Source of the DNA: Cyclobacteriaceae bacterium
Lineage (GTDB): Bacteria; Bacteroidota; Bacteroidia; Cytophagales; Cyclobacteriaceae
Assembly (NCBI GenBank): GCA_023151255.1
Contig: JAKLJG010000007.1
Span: 62,001 to 126,000, forward strand
Direction of reading: 5' to 3'
Length of the DNA stretch: 64,000 nucleotides
In this document: positions 23,526 through 32,454 of the stretch, one piece after another
Position numbering within the stretch: position 1 is the first letter of the stretch
Layout of the letters: the number at the start of each line of letters is the position of its first letter
Position numbers and translations under genes: made by a program
The notes under the pieces: generated by a model
Told to the model about the DNA's origin: nothing
The model's database searches: none
What the model saw: the letters and a program-made list of their open reading frames with translations, nothing else

Positions 23526-25307
23526 TTACATGCGTTCCGGCACCCGAATGCCCAGTAAACCCATGGCCTGCCGGATAACCTTTGCGGTAACTTCGGATAA
23601 GGCGATGCGGACGTGCAGCTTTGCCGGATCGGATTCACTAAATATCGGCACCGCCTGGTAAAACTGGTTGTATTCTTTGGCCAGTTCGTACACATAATTG
23701 GCAATGATAGCCGGTGAGTAGGCGGCCGCGGCCTCCTTTACTTTCTCCGGATACCGGTTTAGCACCTGAATAACTTCGCGTTCAGATTTTTCAAGGTTTA
23801 TTGTTTCACCCAGTGACGAAACCTGGATTTTCAATTCTGCGGCTTTGCGCAGAATAGCTTTAATACGCGCATGCGTGTACTGTACAAACGGGCCGGTAAA
23901 GCCCTGCAATTGGATGGACTCGTTCGGATCAAACAGCATCCGCTTTTTTGGATCAACTTTAAGAAGGAAAAATTTAAGCGCACCCAGCCCGATCATTTCG
24001 AATAACTGCCGGGCTTCATCAACGGTAAGCCCTTCAATCTTTCCTAACTCGCGCGTTTGTTGCTCGGCTTCCGTAACCATTTCGGCCATCAGATCATCGG
24101 CATCCACTACGGTGCCTTCACGCGATTTCATTTTACCGGTCGGTAAGTCAACCATGCCGTACGACAGGTGATAGCATTTTTTTGCCCACGCATAGCCGAG
24201 CTTGTTCAAGATCAGAAACAAAACTTTAAAATGATACTCCTGTTCATTGCCTACGGTATAAACCTGCCCTTCGATGTTCGGAAAATCACGGAACCGGAGG
24301 ATTGCCGTACCGATATCCTGGGTGATGTACACCGAAGTGCCATCGGCTCGCAGTAGAACTTTTTGGTCCAATCCATCGGCAGTCAGGTCAACCCAAACGG
24401 AACCGTCATCTCTCTTAAAGAAAACACCCCGTTCAAGGCCTTTCAATACTTCTTCTTTACCTAACAAGTAGGTGTCCGATTCATAATAAAGTTTTTCAAA
24501 GTCAACACCCATGCGTTTGTAGGTGGCTTCAAAGCCTGCATACACCCAGCCGTTCATGGTGCGCCACAACGCAACCGTTTCTTCATCCCTGGCTTCCCAC
24601 TTTCGAAGCAGGTCAGCAGCCAACTGCATAATAGGGGCTTCTTTTTCGGCAACCTCCTGACTAATGCCCTTTTGTTTTAATTCTTCTATTTGCTTTTTGT
24701 AATGCTTATCAAACTCTACATAATATTTACCTACCAGGTGGTCGCCTTTCATGCCGCTGCTTTCGGGCGTTTCGCTATTGCCAAAAAGTTTCCAGGCCGC
24801 CATGGATTTACAAATATGAATGCCTCGGTCGTTGATGATCTGGACACGGTGAACGGTATAGCCGATGGCTTTATAGATTTCGCTTACACTCCATCCTAAA
24901 AAATTGTTACGTAAATGCCCGAGGTGCAACGGTTTATTGGTATTTGGCGAGGAGTACTCCACCATAATCTCTTTACCGGATTGAGGCAGGTGGCCAAAAT
25001 TTACTTCGCGATGCGCTGCCTGAAGAACACTGAGCCAGGCAGCGTCCTTTAATACCAGGTTTAAAAATCCTTTTACAACATTATACCCGGATACAACAGA
25101 AGTATGCGTTACAAGGTGCTCGCCAATCAGCTTGGCTGTTTCTTCGGGGCCCTTTTTAGAAATTTTCGTTAATGGAAAACAAACCAGCGTGTGCGAACCT
25201 TCAAACTCCGGGTTAGTAGGCTGCAATTGAAACTGATCGGCCGTGCTGCTAAAAAGGTGCTGAACAGCTTTTTGTATTTCGAATCGAAGTGTCTGGTCAA
25301 GATTCAT
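23526..25307 (-). CDS. argS: Arginyl-tRNA synthetase
   Basis: 593 residues from the ATG at 25307 (a TTG start at 25325 is unlikely). A class I synthetase: N-terminal Arg-specific add1 domain, the HIGH-type motif HLGH in NTNKPLHLGHLRNN, a KMSKS-equivalent KMKSREGT, and a C-terminal DALR anticodon-binding domain ending in GIRVPERM. Charges tRNA-Arg in the cytosol. Length is typical. Confidence 0.97.
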   Translation of the reverse strand: MNLDQTLRFEIQKAVQHLFSSTADQFQLQPTNPEFEGSHTLVCFPLTKISKKGPEETAKLIGEHLVTHTSVVSGYNVVKGFLNLVLKDAAWLSVLQAAHREVNFGHLPQSGKEIMVEYSSPNTNKPLHLGHLRNNFLGWSVSEIYKAIGYTVHRVQIINDRGIHICKSMAAWKLFGNSETPESSGMKGDHLVGKYYVEFDKHYKKQIEELKQKGISQEVAEKEAPIMQLAADLLRKWEARDEETVALWRTMNGWVYAGFEATYKRMGVDFEKLYYESDTYLLGKEEVLKGLERGVFFKRDDGSVWVDLTADGLDQKVLLRADGTSVYITQDIGTAILRFRDFPNIEGQVYTVGNEQEYHFKVLFLILNKLGYAWAKKCYHLSYGMVDLPTGKMKSREGTVVDADDLMAEMVTEAEQQTRELGKIEGLTVDEARQLFEMIGLGALKFFLLKVDPKKRMLFDPNESIQLQGFTGPFVQYTHARIKAILRKAAELKIQVSSLGETINLEKSEREVIQVLNRYPEKVKEAAAAYSPAIIANYVYELAKEYNQFYQAVPIFSESDPAKLHVRIALSEVTAKVIRQAMGLLGIRVPERM

Positions 25308-25331
25308 AGGAGACGTTAGTAGCAAGCCATG

Positions 25332-25368
25332 AGTAGTAAGATAACTTTTTATCTTATGTCTTACTACT
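25332..25368. repeat. Intergenic AT-rich inverted repeat
   Basis: AGTAGTAAGA (25332-25341) pairs with TCTTACTACT (25359-25368), and inside it AAGATAA pairs with TTATCTT (25338-25355). There is no U-run on either strand. It looks like a member of a dispersed intergenic repeat class; it also could end transcription of the DHS-like gene. Confidence 0.4.
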
Positions 25369-25387
25369 TATGTCCTACGTCTGAATA

Positions 25388-26365
25388 TTACATGTCAAGA
25401 ATGTAGGCGAAAATCAAAGGTGCAACAATCGTTGCATCCGACTCGATAATATATTTTGGTGTTTCGATACTGAGTTTGCCCCAGGTGATTTTTTCATTCG
25501 GCACCGCACCGGAATACGATCCGTATGATGTGGTGCTGTCGCTAATCTGGCAGAAATAACTCCAGAAGGGAACGCCCTCGCGCTCAAGGTCCTGGTGCAA
25601 CATGGGCACCACACAAATCGGGAAGTCGCCCGCGATGCCGCCACCAATCTGAAAGAAGCCGATGCCTTCGGTGCCGGCATTTTGCGTGTACCAGTCGGCC
25701 AGCCACACCATGTATTCAATGCCGCTCTTCATGGTAGAGGCCTTCAGTTCGCCTGTAACACAATACGAAGCGAAGATGTTGCCCATGGTCGAGTCTTCCC
25801 AGCCCGGCACTACCATCGGTAAATTCTTTTCTGCCGCGGCAATCATCCACGAATTTTTCGGATCGATCTCGTAGTACTGCTTCAGGTCACCGCTGTTGAG
25901 CATGCGGTACATAAACTCGTGTGGGAAGAGGCGCTCGCCTTTGTCTTCGGCATCTTTCCATACTTTAAAAAGATGTTTCTGCAAGCGCCTGAACGCTTCC
26001 TCCTCAGGAATGCAGGTATCGGTAACGCGGTTTAAATGATTTTGCAGCAGATCCCACTCCTGCTCCGGAGTCAGGTCGCGGTAGTTGGGTATGCGCCTGT
26101 AATGCGAGTGAGCTACCAGGTTCATGATGTCCTCCTCGAGGTTGGCGCCCGTGCAGGAGATGATGTGCACCTTGTTCTGGCGTATCATTTCCGACAAGCT
26201 GATGCCCAATTCACCGGTGCTCATGGCCCCGGCCAGGGTAACCATCATTTTCTTGCCCTCGGCAATGTGTTTTTTATATCCTTTGGCAGCATCCACCAGG
26301 GCCGCGGCATTAAAATGGAGGTAATGCTTTTCGATAAATGCAGAAATGGGGCGGTTTGAACTCAT
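25388..26365 (-). CDS. Deoxyhypusine synthase-like protein (possible homospermidine synthase)
   Basis: 325 residues aligning with the deoxyhypusine synthase family: Rossmann-like NAD-binding segments (VTLAGAMSTGELG, IISCTGANLEEDI), the GGGIAGDFPI stretch, and the active-site lysine context TWGKL (K297). Eukaryotes and archaea use DHS to modify eIF5A, which bacteria lack. Bacterial relatives are reported to act in polyamine synthesis, making homospermidine. Here arginine decarboxylase and a ureohydrolase lie within 3.5 kb, supporting a polyamine role. The exact product is inference. Confidence 0.88.
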   Translation of the reverse strand: MSSNRPISAFIEKHYLHFNAAALVDAAKGYKKHIAEGKKMMVTLAGAMSTGELGISLSEMIRQNKVHIISCTGANLEEDIMNLVAHSHYRRIPNYRDLTPEQEWDLLQNHLNRVTDTCIPEEEAFRRLQKHLFKVWKDAEDKGERLFPHEFMYRMLNSGDLKQYYEIDPKNSWMIAAAEKNLPMVVPGWEDSTMGNIFASYCVTGELKASTMKSGIEYMVWLADWYTQNAGTEGIGFFQIGGGIAGDFPICVVPMLHQDLEREGVPFWSYFCQISDSTTSYGSYSGAVPNEKITWGKLSIETPKYIIESDATIVAPLIFAYILDM

Positions 26366-26423
26366 GGTAAAAAGTTTGGTGCGAAATTAATCAAAGTAGA
26401 GTGAACGCCACTATAAATCCGTC

Positions 26424-27188
26424 TCAAGCTTGTTCCAATTGATTATTAACCAAGTCTTCTTTACTAAAAAGCAATTCATGGCGAAGCACCTTGTTACCCC
26501 ACCGTGTAACCAAATGAAATTCTACCCCGTCACCCACTTCATAATGCATGAACAACGGGGCCGGCACTTTTACTTCGAGTTCATCAATAACTAAAAAATA
26601 ATCTTTGGGTGCTACGGTCCGGTTTCGTCTCATGTACTTCCTGATTCGCGTAAACTTATTGGTAATCACCCCCCGCAGTACCATCTTCTCCGGATTGTCT
26701 TTCAGATGCCGACCAAGGAGCCGGTAGTAAAGCGGAATAAGAATGGCAAAGATCACGGCAAGTACAATTCCTGCAATCATCGCAGTCTGATCCTGGTCGC
26801 GCCAGTAGAAATAAAGACAACCGGCAGACAACAAGCCTCCAAAGATCCCGATACCGATTACGGCCAGTATTCTAAACTTATTTAATCCCTTTATCTCCTC
26901 GCTACTGAGTGGCATCACCTGCCGGGTTGACTTAAAGCCATCTGTTTCCTTCCATGCTTTTACAGCCCTGCGCACAGCAGCACTTGGAGAAGTTTGGAGT
27001 TTGCGTATAACGTACGTTCCACCAATAACCAGGGCTGTAACAGTGAAAAGTAAAATTCCTCCATACTCACTGTAGTAAATTTCAGGGAATACGGATTCGA
27101 GAAATACAAACAACAGGAAAACCACCACGAAAGCCGCACCATAAATGGCGTAGGCTCTCAGCCGGTTCAGGATGTATTTGAGAATCAT
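26424..27188 (-). CDS. Membrane protein of unknown function
   Basis: 254 residues with four hydrophobic helices (about 13-31, 42-60, 106-127, 136-155) and a C-terminal soluble region of about 95 residues rich in beta-strand patterns (KDYFLVIDELEVKVP, GVEFHLVTRWGNKVLRHE). I do not recognise the family. It sits between the ureohydrolase and DHS-like genes on the same strand, 28 bases from the former, so may be part of the same unit. Confidence 0.75.
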   Translation of the reverse strand: MILKYILNRLRAYAIYGAAFVVVFLLFVFLESVFPEIYYSEYGGILLFTVTALVIGGTYVIRKLQTSPSAAVRRAVKAWKETDGFKSTRQVMPLSSEEIKGLNKFRILAVIGIGIFGGLLSAGCLYFYWRDQDQTAMIAGIVLAVIFAILIPLYYRLLGRHLKDNPEKMVLRGVITNKFTRIRKYMRRNRTVAPKDYFLVIDELEVKVPAPLFMHYEVGDGVEFHLVTRWGNKVLRHELLFSKEDLVNNQLEQA

Positions 27189-27216
27189 TACCAGAGTAAG
27201 ATTGCAGTGCCTGAAA

Positions 27217-28179
27217 TCACTCTACAAATACCGGTCTGTCAACAATTGTTTTAGCAGTTGCTTCCAAAATTTCAAAGGCATTCTCGGCCATCCGGTTTTC
27301 GGTATCGAGTGTCGGGTTTACTTCCACAATCTCCCAGGCCACCAGTTTAGGACTTTTGGCCAACTCCACATTAAGCGTCTTTGCCTCATCAACGGTTAAC
27401 CCGTTGGGCACAGGCGTGCCTGTTCCGGTAGAGATGCGACTGTCCAGGCTGTCCACATCAAACGAAACATAAATCAGATCGCAATGGTCGAGCATCTCCA
27501 AAACACGGGCAGCAATTTTTGCAGGGCCCAGTTTTTTCACTTCATCGGCTTCAATGAAGTTGATGTTGTATTTATTGATTAAATAATTCTCGGGCTTTTC
27601 TAAATCACGCACAGCAATGTATACGATGTCCTCAGGGTAAATTTTGGGGCCGGGCATGCCCACATTTTTTAATTGCTCCCAATACTCCAGCGTTTCTCCC
27701 CGCGGGTCGTTTACTTTGCATTCCAGGTTATCAATACCGCAGGCCATCGCCAGGGGCATACCGTGCATGTTGCCTGAAGGGGTGGTGAAAGGCGTATGTA
27801 TATCGGCATGGGCATCAATCCAAACTACCCCGAGCCGTGCATTGGGATTTGCCTTTTTTATACCGGCTATGGTACCGTAGGCTGTGCTGTGATCACCCGC
27901 CATGATCAGCGGAAAGTAATCGTCCCACAGGGTTTCGTACACTTCCAGGCACACGCGCTCTTCCATAATCATCACGCCATCAATAAACTTGGCATAGGTA
28001 TGCTTGGCGCCATCGAATAACAATTCGTTAACATGCTCTACTTCTACCGACTCGTGCTGTTTGAAAAAATCAGACTTCAGGTCGAGGCTGGCAATTTTCA
28101 TGGCCTCCACGCCCAGGCTGGCCCCGCGGGTGCCGGCACCGATTTCTGATTTTACCTCTATAATCTTTATCTCTTTCAC
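27217..28179 (-). CDS. Arginase/agmatinase-family ureohydrolase
   Basis: 320 residues with all manganese-binding motifs of the ureohydrolase family: GDHS (H97), DAHAD (D122, H124, D126) and SFDVDSLD (D241, D243). The SFDVD and TGTPVPNGL wording is closer to arginase than to agmatinase. It would release urea from arginine or agmatine. The divergent neighbour is an arginine decarboxylase, so a place in polyamine or arginine metabolism is likely, but substrate choice is open. Confidence 0.9.
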   Translation of the reverse strand: MKEIKIIEVKSEIGAGTRGASLGVEAMKIASLDLKSDFFKQHESVEVEHVNELLFDGAKHTYAKFIDGVMIMEERVCLEVYETLWDDYFPLIMAGDHSTAYGTIAGIKKANPNARLGVVWIDAHADIHTPFTTPSGNMHGMPLAMACGIDNLECKVNDPRGETLEYWEQLKNVGMPGPKIYPEDIVYIAVRDLEKPENYLINKYNINFIEADEVKKLGPAKIAARVLEMLDHCDLIYVSFDVDSLDSRISTGTGTPVPNGLTVDEAKTLNVELAKSPKLVAWEIVEVNPTLDTENRMAENAFEILEATAKTIVDRPVFVE

Positions 28180-28470
28180 AAAATGACAAATTGAATTAAA
28201 CGAATAAACCTACCTCTAAAACGAACAGAAACTATCGTTCCCGGGTTTGCCTCAGAAATCGGGCAACGGGTTGAGCCCCTGATAAATTCGGGCGAAAATG
28301 AGGTTTTTAACACGGTTTACCATACGGCACAAGCGTTGCAAAGATGGTGAAATTATGGCAATATTGCACTCTTTTTTAGCAGTTCACTACGCCCTATCCG
28401 GCAGTGATAATACCTTTACTAATCAGCCGGGCAAGGCCGTGACCTGTAAATTGGCAGAACATAAGTAGAA
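28180..28470. other. Divergent intergenic region between ureohydrolase and arginine decarboxylase
   Basis: This gene-free stretch must carry the promoters of both flanking genes. I found no convincing TAnnTTTG box, no long palindrome and no riboswitch-like fold in it. Confidence 0.5.
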
Positions 28471-29886
28471 ATGAAGAGTTATCGCGAACTGATTGAGCAA
28501 ACCTTTGAATTCCCGCAAAAAGAATTTAAAGTACGCGACCATGAACTGCTGTTTAACGATGTGCCTTTAACGGAGATTATTGCGCAGTATGGAACACCCC
28601 TGAAGCTGACGTACCTGCCCCGCATCAGCGAAAACATCCGGTTTGCCCAGGCAACCTTCAACAACGCCATCGAAAAATTTAAGTACAACGGAACCTACAC
28701 ATATTGTTACTGCACCAAGTCATCGCACTTCTCATTTGTATTGGAAGAGGCGTTGAAGAATAATGTACACCTCGAAACATCTTCGTCTTTTGATATCCCC
28801 ATTGTACGAAGTTTATACGAAGCCGGCCGCATCAGCAAAGACACGTATATCATCTGTAACGGTTTTAAAATGCCCCTTTACCTCCAATACATTAACGAGT
28901 TACTCAATGAGGGCTTTAACTGCATTCCGATTCTCGACAATATGAACGAGTTGGAAGCCTATGAAAAAAATGCAAACAATCCTTATCGTGTAGGCATAAG
29001 GGTAGCAGCCGATGAAGAACCGAATTTTGAATTTTATACTTCGCGCCTGGGCATCCGGTACAGCGACATTACCAATTTCTACAAAGAAAAAATTGCCACC
29101 AGCAGCAAGGCCACGCTTAAAATGCTGCACTTCTTTATCAACACCGGTATAAAGGACACCGCCTATTACTGGAGCGAACTGAGCCGTTTTATCTTTAAGT
29201 ATTGCGAACTGAAAAAAATCTGCCCCACACTCGACTCGGTGGATATCGGGGGCGGCTTCCCGATTAAAACATCGCTCACCTTCCAGTACGATTACAAATA
29301 CATGATCGAGCAGATTGTTGAAAATATTAAATGGATCTGCGACAAGAACAATGTGCCGGTACCCCACATCTTTACCGAATTTGGAAGTTATACCGTGGGC
29401 GAAAGCGGTGCTGTGCTGTATAAGGTAATCGACCAGAAACTTCAAAATGATAAGGAACTCTGGTACATGATTGACGGCTCGTTTATTACCCACCTGCCCG
29501 ATGCCTGGGGGCTGAACCAGAAATACATACTCCTGGCTTTAAACAAATGGGATGATCCATTCCACAAAGTGAATATTGGTGGCCTCACATGCGACAGTCA
29601 CGATTACTACAATTCGGAAGCCCACACCGGTGAAGTATTTTTACCGATGATCAATGATGAAGAACCTTTGTACATCGGATTTTTTCATACCGGAGCCTAC
29701 CAGGAATCGCTTGGCGGGTATGGCGGCATCCAGCATTGCCTGATACCAGCCCCCAAGCACGTATTGATTGACCGGAATGAAGATGGTGAAATTCTGACAT
29801 CGCTGTTTGCGCCAGAACAAAACGAGGAAAGTATGTTAAAGGTGCTGGGATATAAAAAGACACTTGCTCACACTCCATCAGAATAA
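28471..29886 (+). CDS. speA: Arginine decarboxylase (PLP fold III)
   Basis: 471 residues of the alanine-racemase-fold (type III) PLP decarboxylases. The PLP lysine is K83 in CYCTKSSHFSF, and the glycine loop DIGGGFP and the C-terminal region GAYQES are present. The family member in Bacteroidota converts arginine to agmatine, the first step of polyamine synthesis. It is shorter than the 630-residue E. coli SpeA. It is divergent from the ureohydrolase and DHS-like genes. A perfect terminator follows at 29895. Other decarboxylases of this fold (diaminopimelate, carboxynorspermidine) are less likely from the context. Confidence 0.85.
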   Translation: MKSYRELIEQTFEFPQKEFKVRDHELLFNDVPLTEIIAQYGTPLKLTYLPRISENIRFAQATFNNAIEKFKYNGTYTYCYCTKSSHFSFVLEEALKNNVHLETSSSFDIPIVRSLYEAGRISKDTYIICNGFKMPLYLQYINELLNEGFNCIPILDNMNELEAYEKNANNPYRVGIRVAADEEPNFEFYTSRLGIRYSDITNFYKEKIATSSKATLKMLHFFINTGIKDTAYYWSELSRFIFKYCELKKICPTLDSVDIGGGFPIKTSLTFQYDYKYMIEQIVENIKWICDKNNVPVPHIFTEFGSYTVGESGAVLYKVIDQKLQNDKELWYMIDGSFITHLPDAWGLNQKYILLALNKWDDPFHKVNIGGLTCDSHDYYNSEAHTGEVFLPMINDEEPLYIGFFHTGAYQESLGGYGGIQHCLIPAPKHVLIDRNEDGEILTSLFAPEQNEESMLKVLGYKKTLAHTPSE

Positions 29887-29894
29887 CTGGATAA

Positions 29895-29925
29895 ACAAAA
29901 AACCTCCCGATGGGAGGTTTTTTGT
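29895..29925. terminator. Bidirectional rho-independent terminator
   Basis: ACAAAAAACCTCCC - GAT - GGGAGGTTTTTTGT: 14 perfectly paired bases with a 3-base loop and U-runs on both strands, between the convergent speA and beta-barrel genes. Confidence 0.92.
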
Positions 29926-29946
29926 TCTTACACATCAGAGGTCAAT

Positions 29947-31548
29947 TCAGAAGGCAACAATACCCTGAATAACAAATCCTTTAAAATTGCCATTGGCAAA
30001 CATGCTTGTGTCTTTGAAGCCAGCAAAGGATGTTGAGCGGTTATCCCAAAACACAGGGAAACCTGTATACTTCTGGTTTACGTACTCGCCCTTTAGAAGT
30101 ACATTTTTGGTAATAAACCAGCCTCCGGCAAAAGCGGTGCGTTTTATTGTAACATCAAATCGATCGCCCTGATAGATGTGGCTTGCAGTATTAGTTGCCT
30201 GACCTAACGCAATTTCAGCATCAACTGAGTTGTATTTGAAGCCAATGTAAAACTGTTCTCTCTTACCAAATCTGTACAGTAAATCGGCAGCAAATTGAGT
30301 GGATTTACGGTTATCCAGTTTTTCAAATACAGGCCTTAGCGTTCCATCGTTATTAGTCGGGTCACTGAACTGCAATTCCCCGTTTTCAACTGACGAGTTT
30401 CCGGTTGCCACCTCATAAGTACCAAATAATTCCAATCCTTTAAACTTAACAAAAGGGTTAATCACCCAGCTTGTTATATTATCGGTTATGCCGGGATTAA
30501 AGCGGCCGGATGTAAATGCGCTGGTAACAGTTGCAGCGCTGTTGTCCAACACAAATTGATAATTGGAGCCAGTACGATCACCACCAAACAACGTATTCCG
30601 TATGGATGATTTTGTGGTTAAAAATGTTCCGCTGAGTCTGACACGAAGATCTTCATTAAAATTCCTGTCATAAGCCGCTTTCCAGTATAAATTGGGTTTT
30701 CGATCATTTGGCCTTGAAACATTACCTTGGATTTCGCCATCGGTATATCCCATCATCAGCATAAAGTCTTTCTTGTACCAGTACAATTCCCATCCGATTT
30801 CGGTTGTAAAGGCATCCATAATATTGTTTTCAATAAATGGATTCCACAGTGTATGCCCGCCATCTGACCTGCGGAAGTGTGCATCACCATAATTTATTTC
30901 CATATGGCCAACGCGCAAGGACAGGTTGGTCCAGAGTTTATCCATAAATGCGCTGTTAAGAAAACTCACTTTGTCAACTTGCAGGTAGCCGCCTTTTACC
31001 CAAAACTCATTATGGTGGTGAGATGCCATGTAGTTCGCCAAATGTAAACGGATACCATCTGCGAGTTGAACATCGAAATAAAGGTTAGCTTGTGCCAATG
31101 GAAAACCTGGAGCCATTTCATATAACTGATTAGCATTTGTTAATACCCGTTGTGTATTGGGCGCACTAACCGGATCGGGCGTATATAACCATGCCCCCCA
31201 AGCATTTGTGGCCGGTACAAAGGTACCTGGTGCTGCGGTACCGGTTACCCTGTTAATAAAATTACCATTGTTATCTTCAATCCAGGTGGTTGCACCATCA
31301 GGCAAAACTACGCGGGCAGAATTTGAATGTTTAAAGTTTTGAAAGCCCTGTGTAAAGCCTGCGCCAATACGCAGTTTAAAACCATCGTACGCTACGGTGT
31401 CTTTGTGCTTGTTTATTTCAAATACATTGACCCCGCGTTGATCGTAGGGACGAAAATACTGGATAGCCGGCTGTTGGGCCAGTAGGGTACCAGCAAAGAA
31501 AGTCAGCAGCAGCGTACTGACTTTACCGATATAATTTAAGTTGTTCAT
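29947..31548 (-). CDS. Porin-like outer-membrane beta-barrel protein
   Basis: 533 residues with a Sec signal (about 1-24, ending LLAQ) and long alternating-residue strands (ELYWYKKDFMLMMGYTDG, DRFDVTIKRTAFAGGWF) ending in a terminal phenylalanine, as barrel-assembly substrates do. I could not place it in a named family with certainty; it resembles phosphate-selective porin-type proteins. It is preceded by the YceI gene, 23 bases away on the same strand, so the two are probably co-transcribed under the palindrome at 32222. Confidence 0.75.
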   Translation of the reverse strand: MNNLNYIGKVSTLLLTFFAGTLLAQQPAIQYFRPYDQRGVNVFEINKHKDTVAYDGFKLRIGAGFTQGFQNFKHSNSARVVLPDGATTWIEDNNGNFINRVTGTAAPGTFVPATNAWGAWLYTPDPVSAPNTQRVLTNANQLYEMAPGFPLAQANLYFDVQLADGIRLHLANYMASHHHNEFWVKGGYLQVDKVSFLNSAFMDKLWTNLSLRVGHMEINYGDAHFRRSDGGHTLWNPFIENNIMDAFTTEIGWELYWYKKDFMLMMGYTDGEIQGNVSRPNDRKPNLYWKAAYDRNFNEDLRVRLSGTFLTTKSSIRNTLFGGDRTGSNYQFVLDNSAATVTSAFTSGRFNPGITDNITSWVINPFVKFKGLELFGTYEVATGNSSVENGELQFSDPTNNDGTLRPVFEKLDNRKSTQFAADLLYRFGKREQFYIGFKYNSVDAEIALGQATNTASHIYQGDRFDVTIKRTAFAGGWFITKNVLLKGEYVNQKYTGFPVFWDNRSTSFAGFKDTSMFANGNFKGFVIQGIVAF

Positions 31549-31571
31549 AACATGTTATTTAGGTTATACAT

Positions 31572-32153
31572 TTATTTATTCGGAGTAATGGTTAAATCAA
31601 ATTTTACAGTCACCTCCTCGCCTACTTTAATAGTGCCCATCATAGCGGTTGGCGGTTCCATTTTATAATCCTTCATTTTAATCTTATGCGATCCCGTAAA
31701 CCGGATATCGCCCGATGGCATTACTGTGTAGTGAATTTCCATAGCAGTGGATTGAGCGGCACCTGCCATGGTTAATGTTCCGGTGGTTTTCAACAGTCCA
31801 TCGTGTACAGAAAGGGTTACCAGCTTATATGTGATAGTTGGGTATTTATCGTATTTAAATGCCTCCCATGTTTTGTTGTCCATCAGCTTTCCTTTGGTAC
31901 TTCTGATGGACTCTACCGGTATCTTTACAGTAACATCTTTTACCTCTCTCACTTTCACACCATCTGTAACAAAGTTTCCGGCAAATTCAAGTTTAGTAAC
32001 ATCCGAGATCCAATCATGAAGGGTGGAGGTTCCCTCAATTGTCATCTTAAAGGTTTTGGTCTGATAATTCTGGGCTATGACCGTTTTTGCAAAAACAATG
32101 GCGGATAAAAAAAATACTGCGAACAGACACTTAAAATTCGGATTTGGCCTCAT
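31572..32153 (-). CDS. YceI-family periplasmic protein
   Basis: 193 residues from the ATG at 32153 (an upstream in-frame start at 32219 would precede the signal peptide). After the signal (about 1-28) comes one YceI lipocalin-like domain: STLHDWISDVTKLEFAGNF, then VESIRSTKGKLMDNKTWEAF, then ITYKLVTLSV. YceI proteins bind polyisoprenoid lipids in a beta-barrel and are often near respiratory genes. Its partner here is the barrel protein downstream. Confidence 0.93.
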   Translation of the reverse strand: MRPNPNFKCLFAVFFLSAIVFAKTVIAQNYQTKTFKMTIEGTSTLHDWISDVTKLEFAGNFVTDGVKVREVKDVTVKIPVESIRSTKGKLMDNKTWEAFKYDKYPTITYKLVTLSVHDGLLKTTGTLTMAGAAQSTAMEIHYTVMPSGDIRFTGSHKIKMKDYKMEPPTAMMGTIKVGEEVTVKFDLTITPNK

Positions 32154-32221
32154 GGTTTGCTGATTAATCACATCATGAATGTATTGGCCCCCGTATCGAT
32201 CATGAATGATACTCCTCACTA

Positions 32222-32247
32222 TGTTGTGTGATAAATATCACACAACA
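32222..32247. promoter_or_regulatory. 26-bp perfect CRP-like palindrome
   Basis: Two 12-base arms (TGTTGTGTGATA and its exact complement) flank AA. The core TGTGA-N6-TCACA is identical to the E. coli CRP consensus. It lies in the 301-base gene-free stretch 32154-32454, 69 bases before the YceI start and 208 before the EF-G2-like gene. No convincing -7 box was seen for either gene; nothing else is recognisable there. Confidence 0.65.
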
Positions 32248-32454
32248 ACATGTATATTATCATGCCGATTAAAGTTCAATGGACCAACCCATGCGATTAA
32301 TTTGAACCACCAGCCGGCCCAATGCACACCGGTATTAAAACTGAAACAGCCTCAAAACAGCGGCATTTTTTCTTGCAGCATTTTTCCTTTATTCAGTATA
32401 TTCAACTCCCGTTTCTGTTAACTAAATCGTTAAACCTGCTAATCCCGCACGCCT

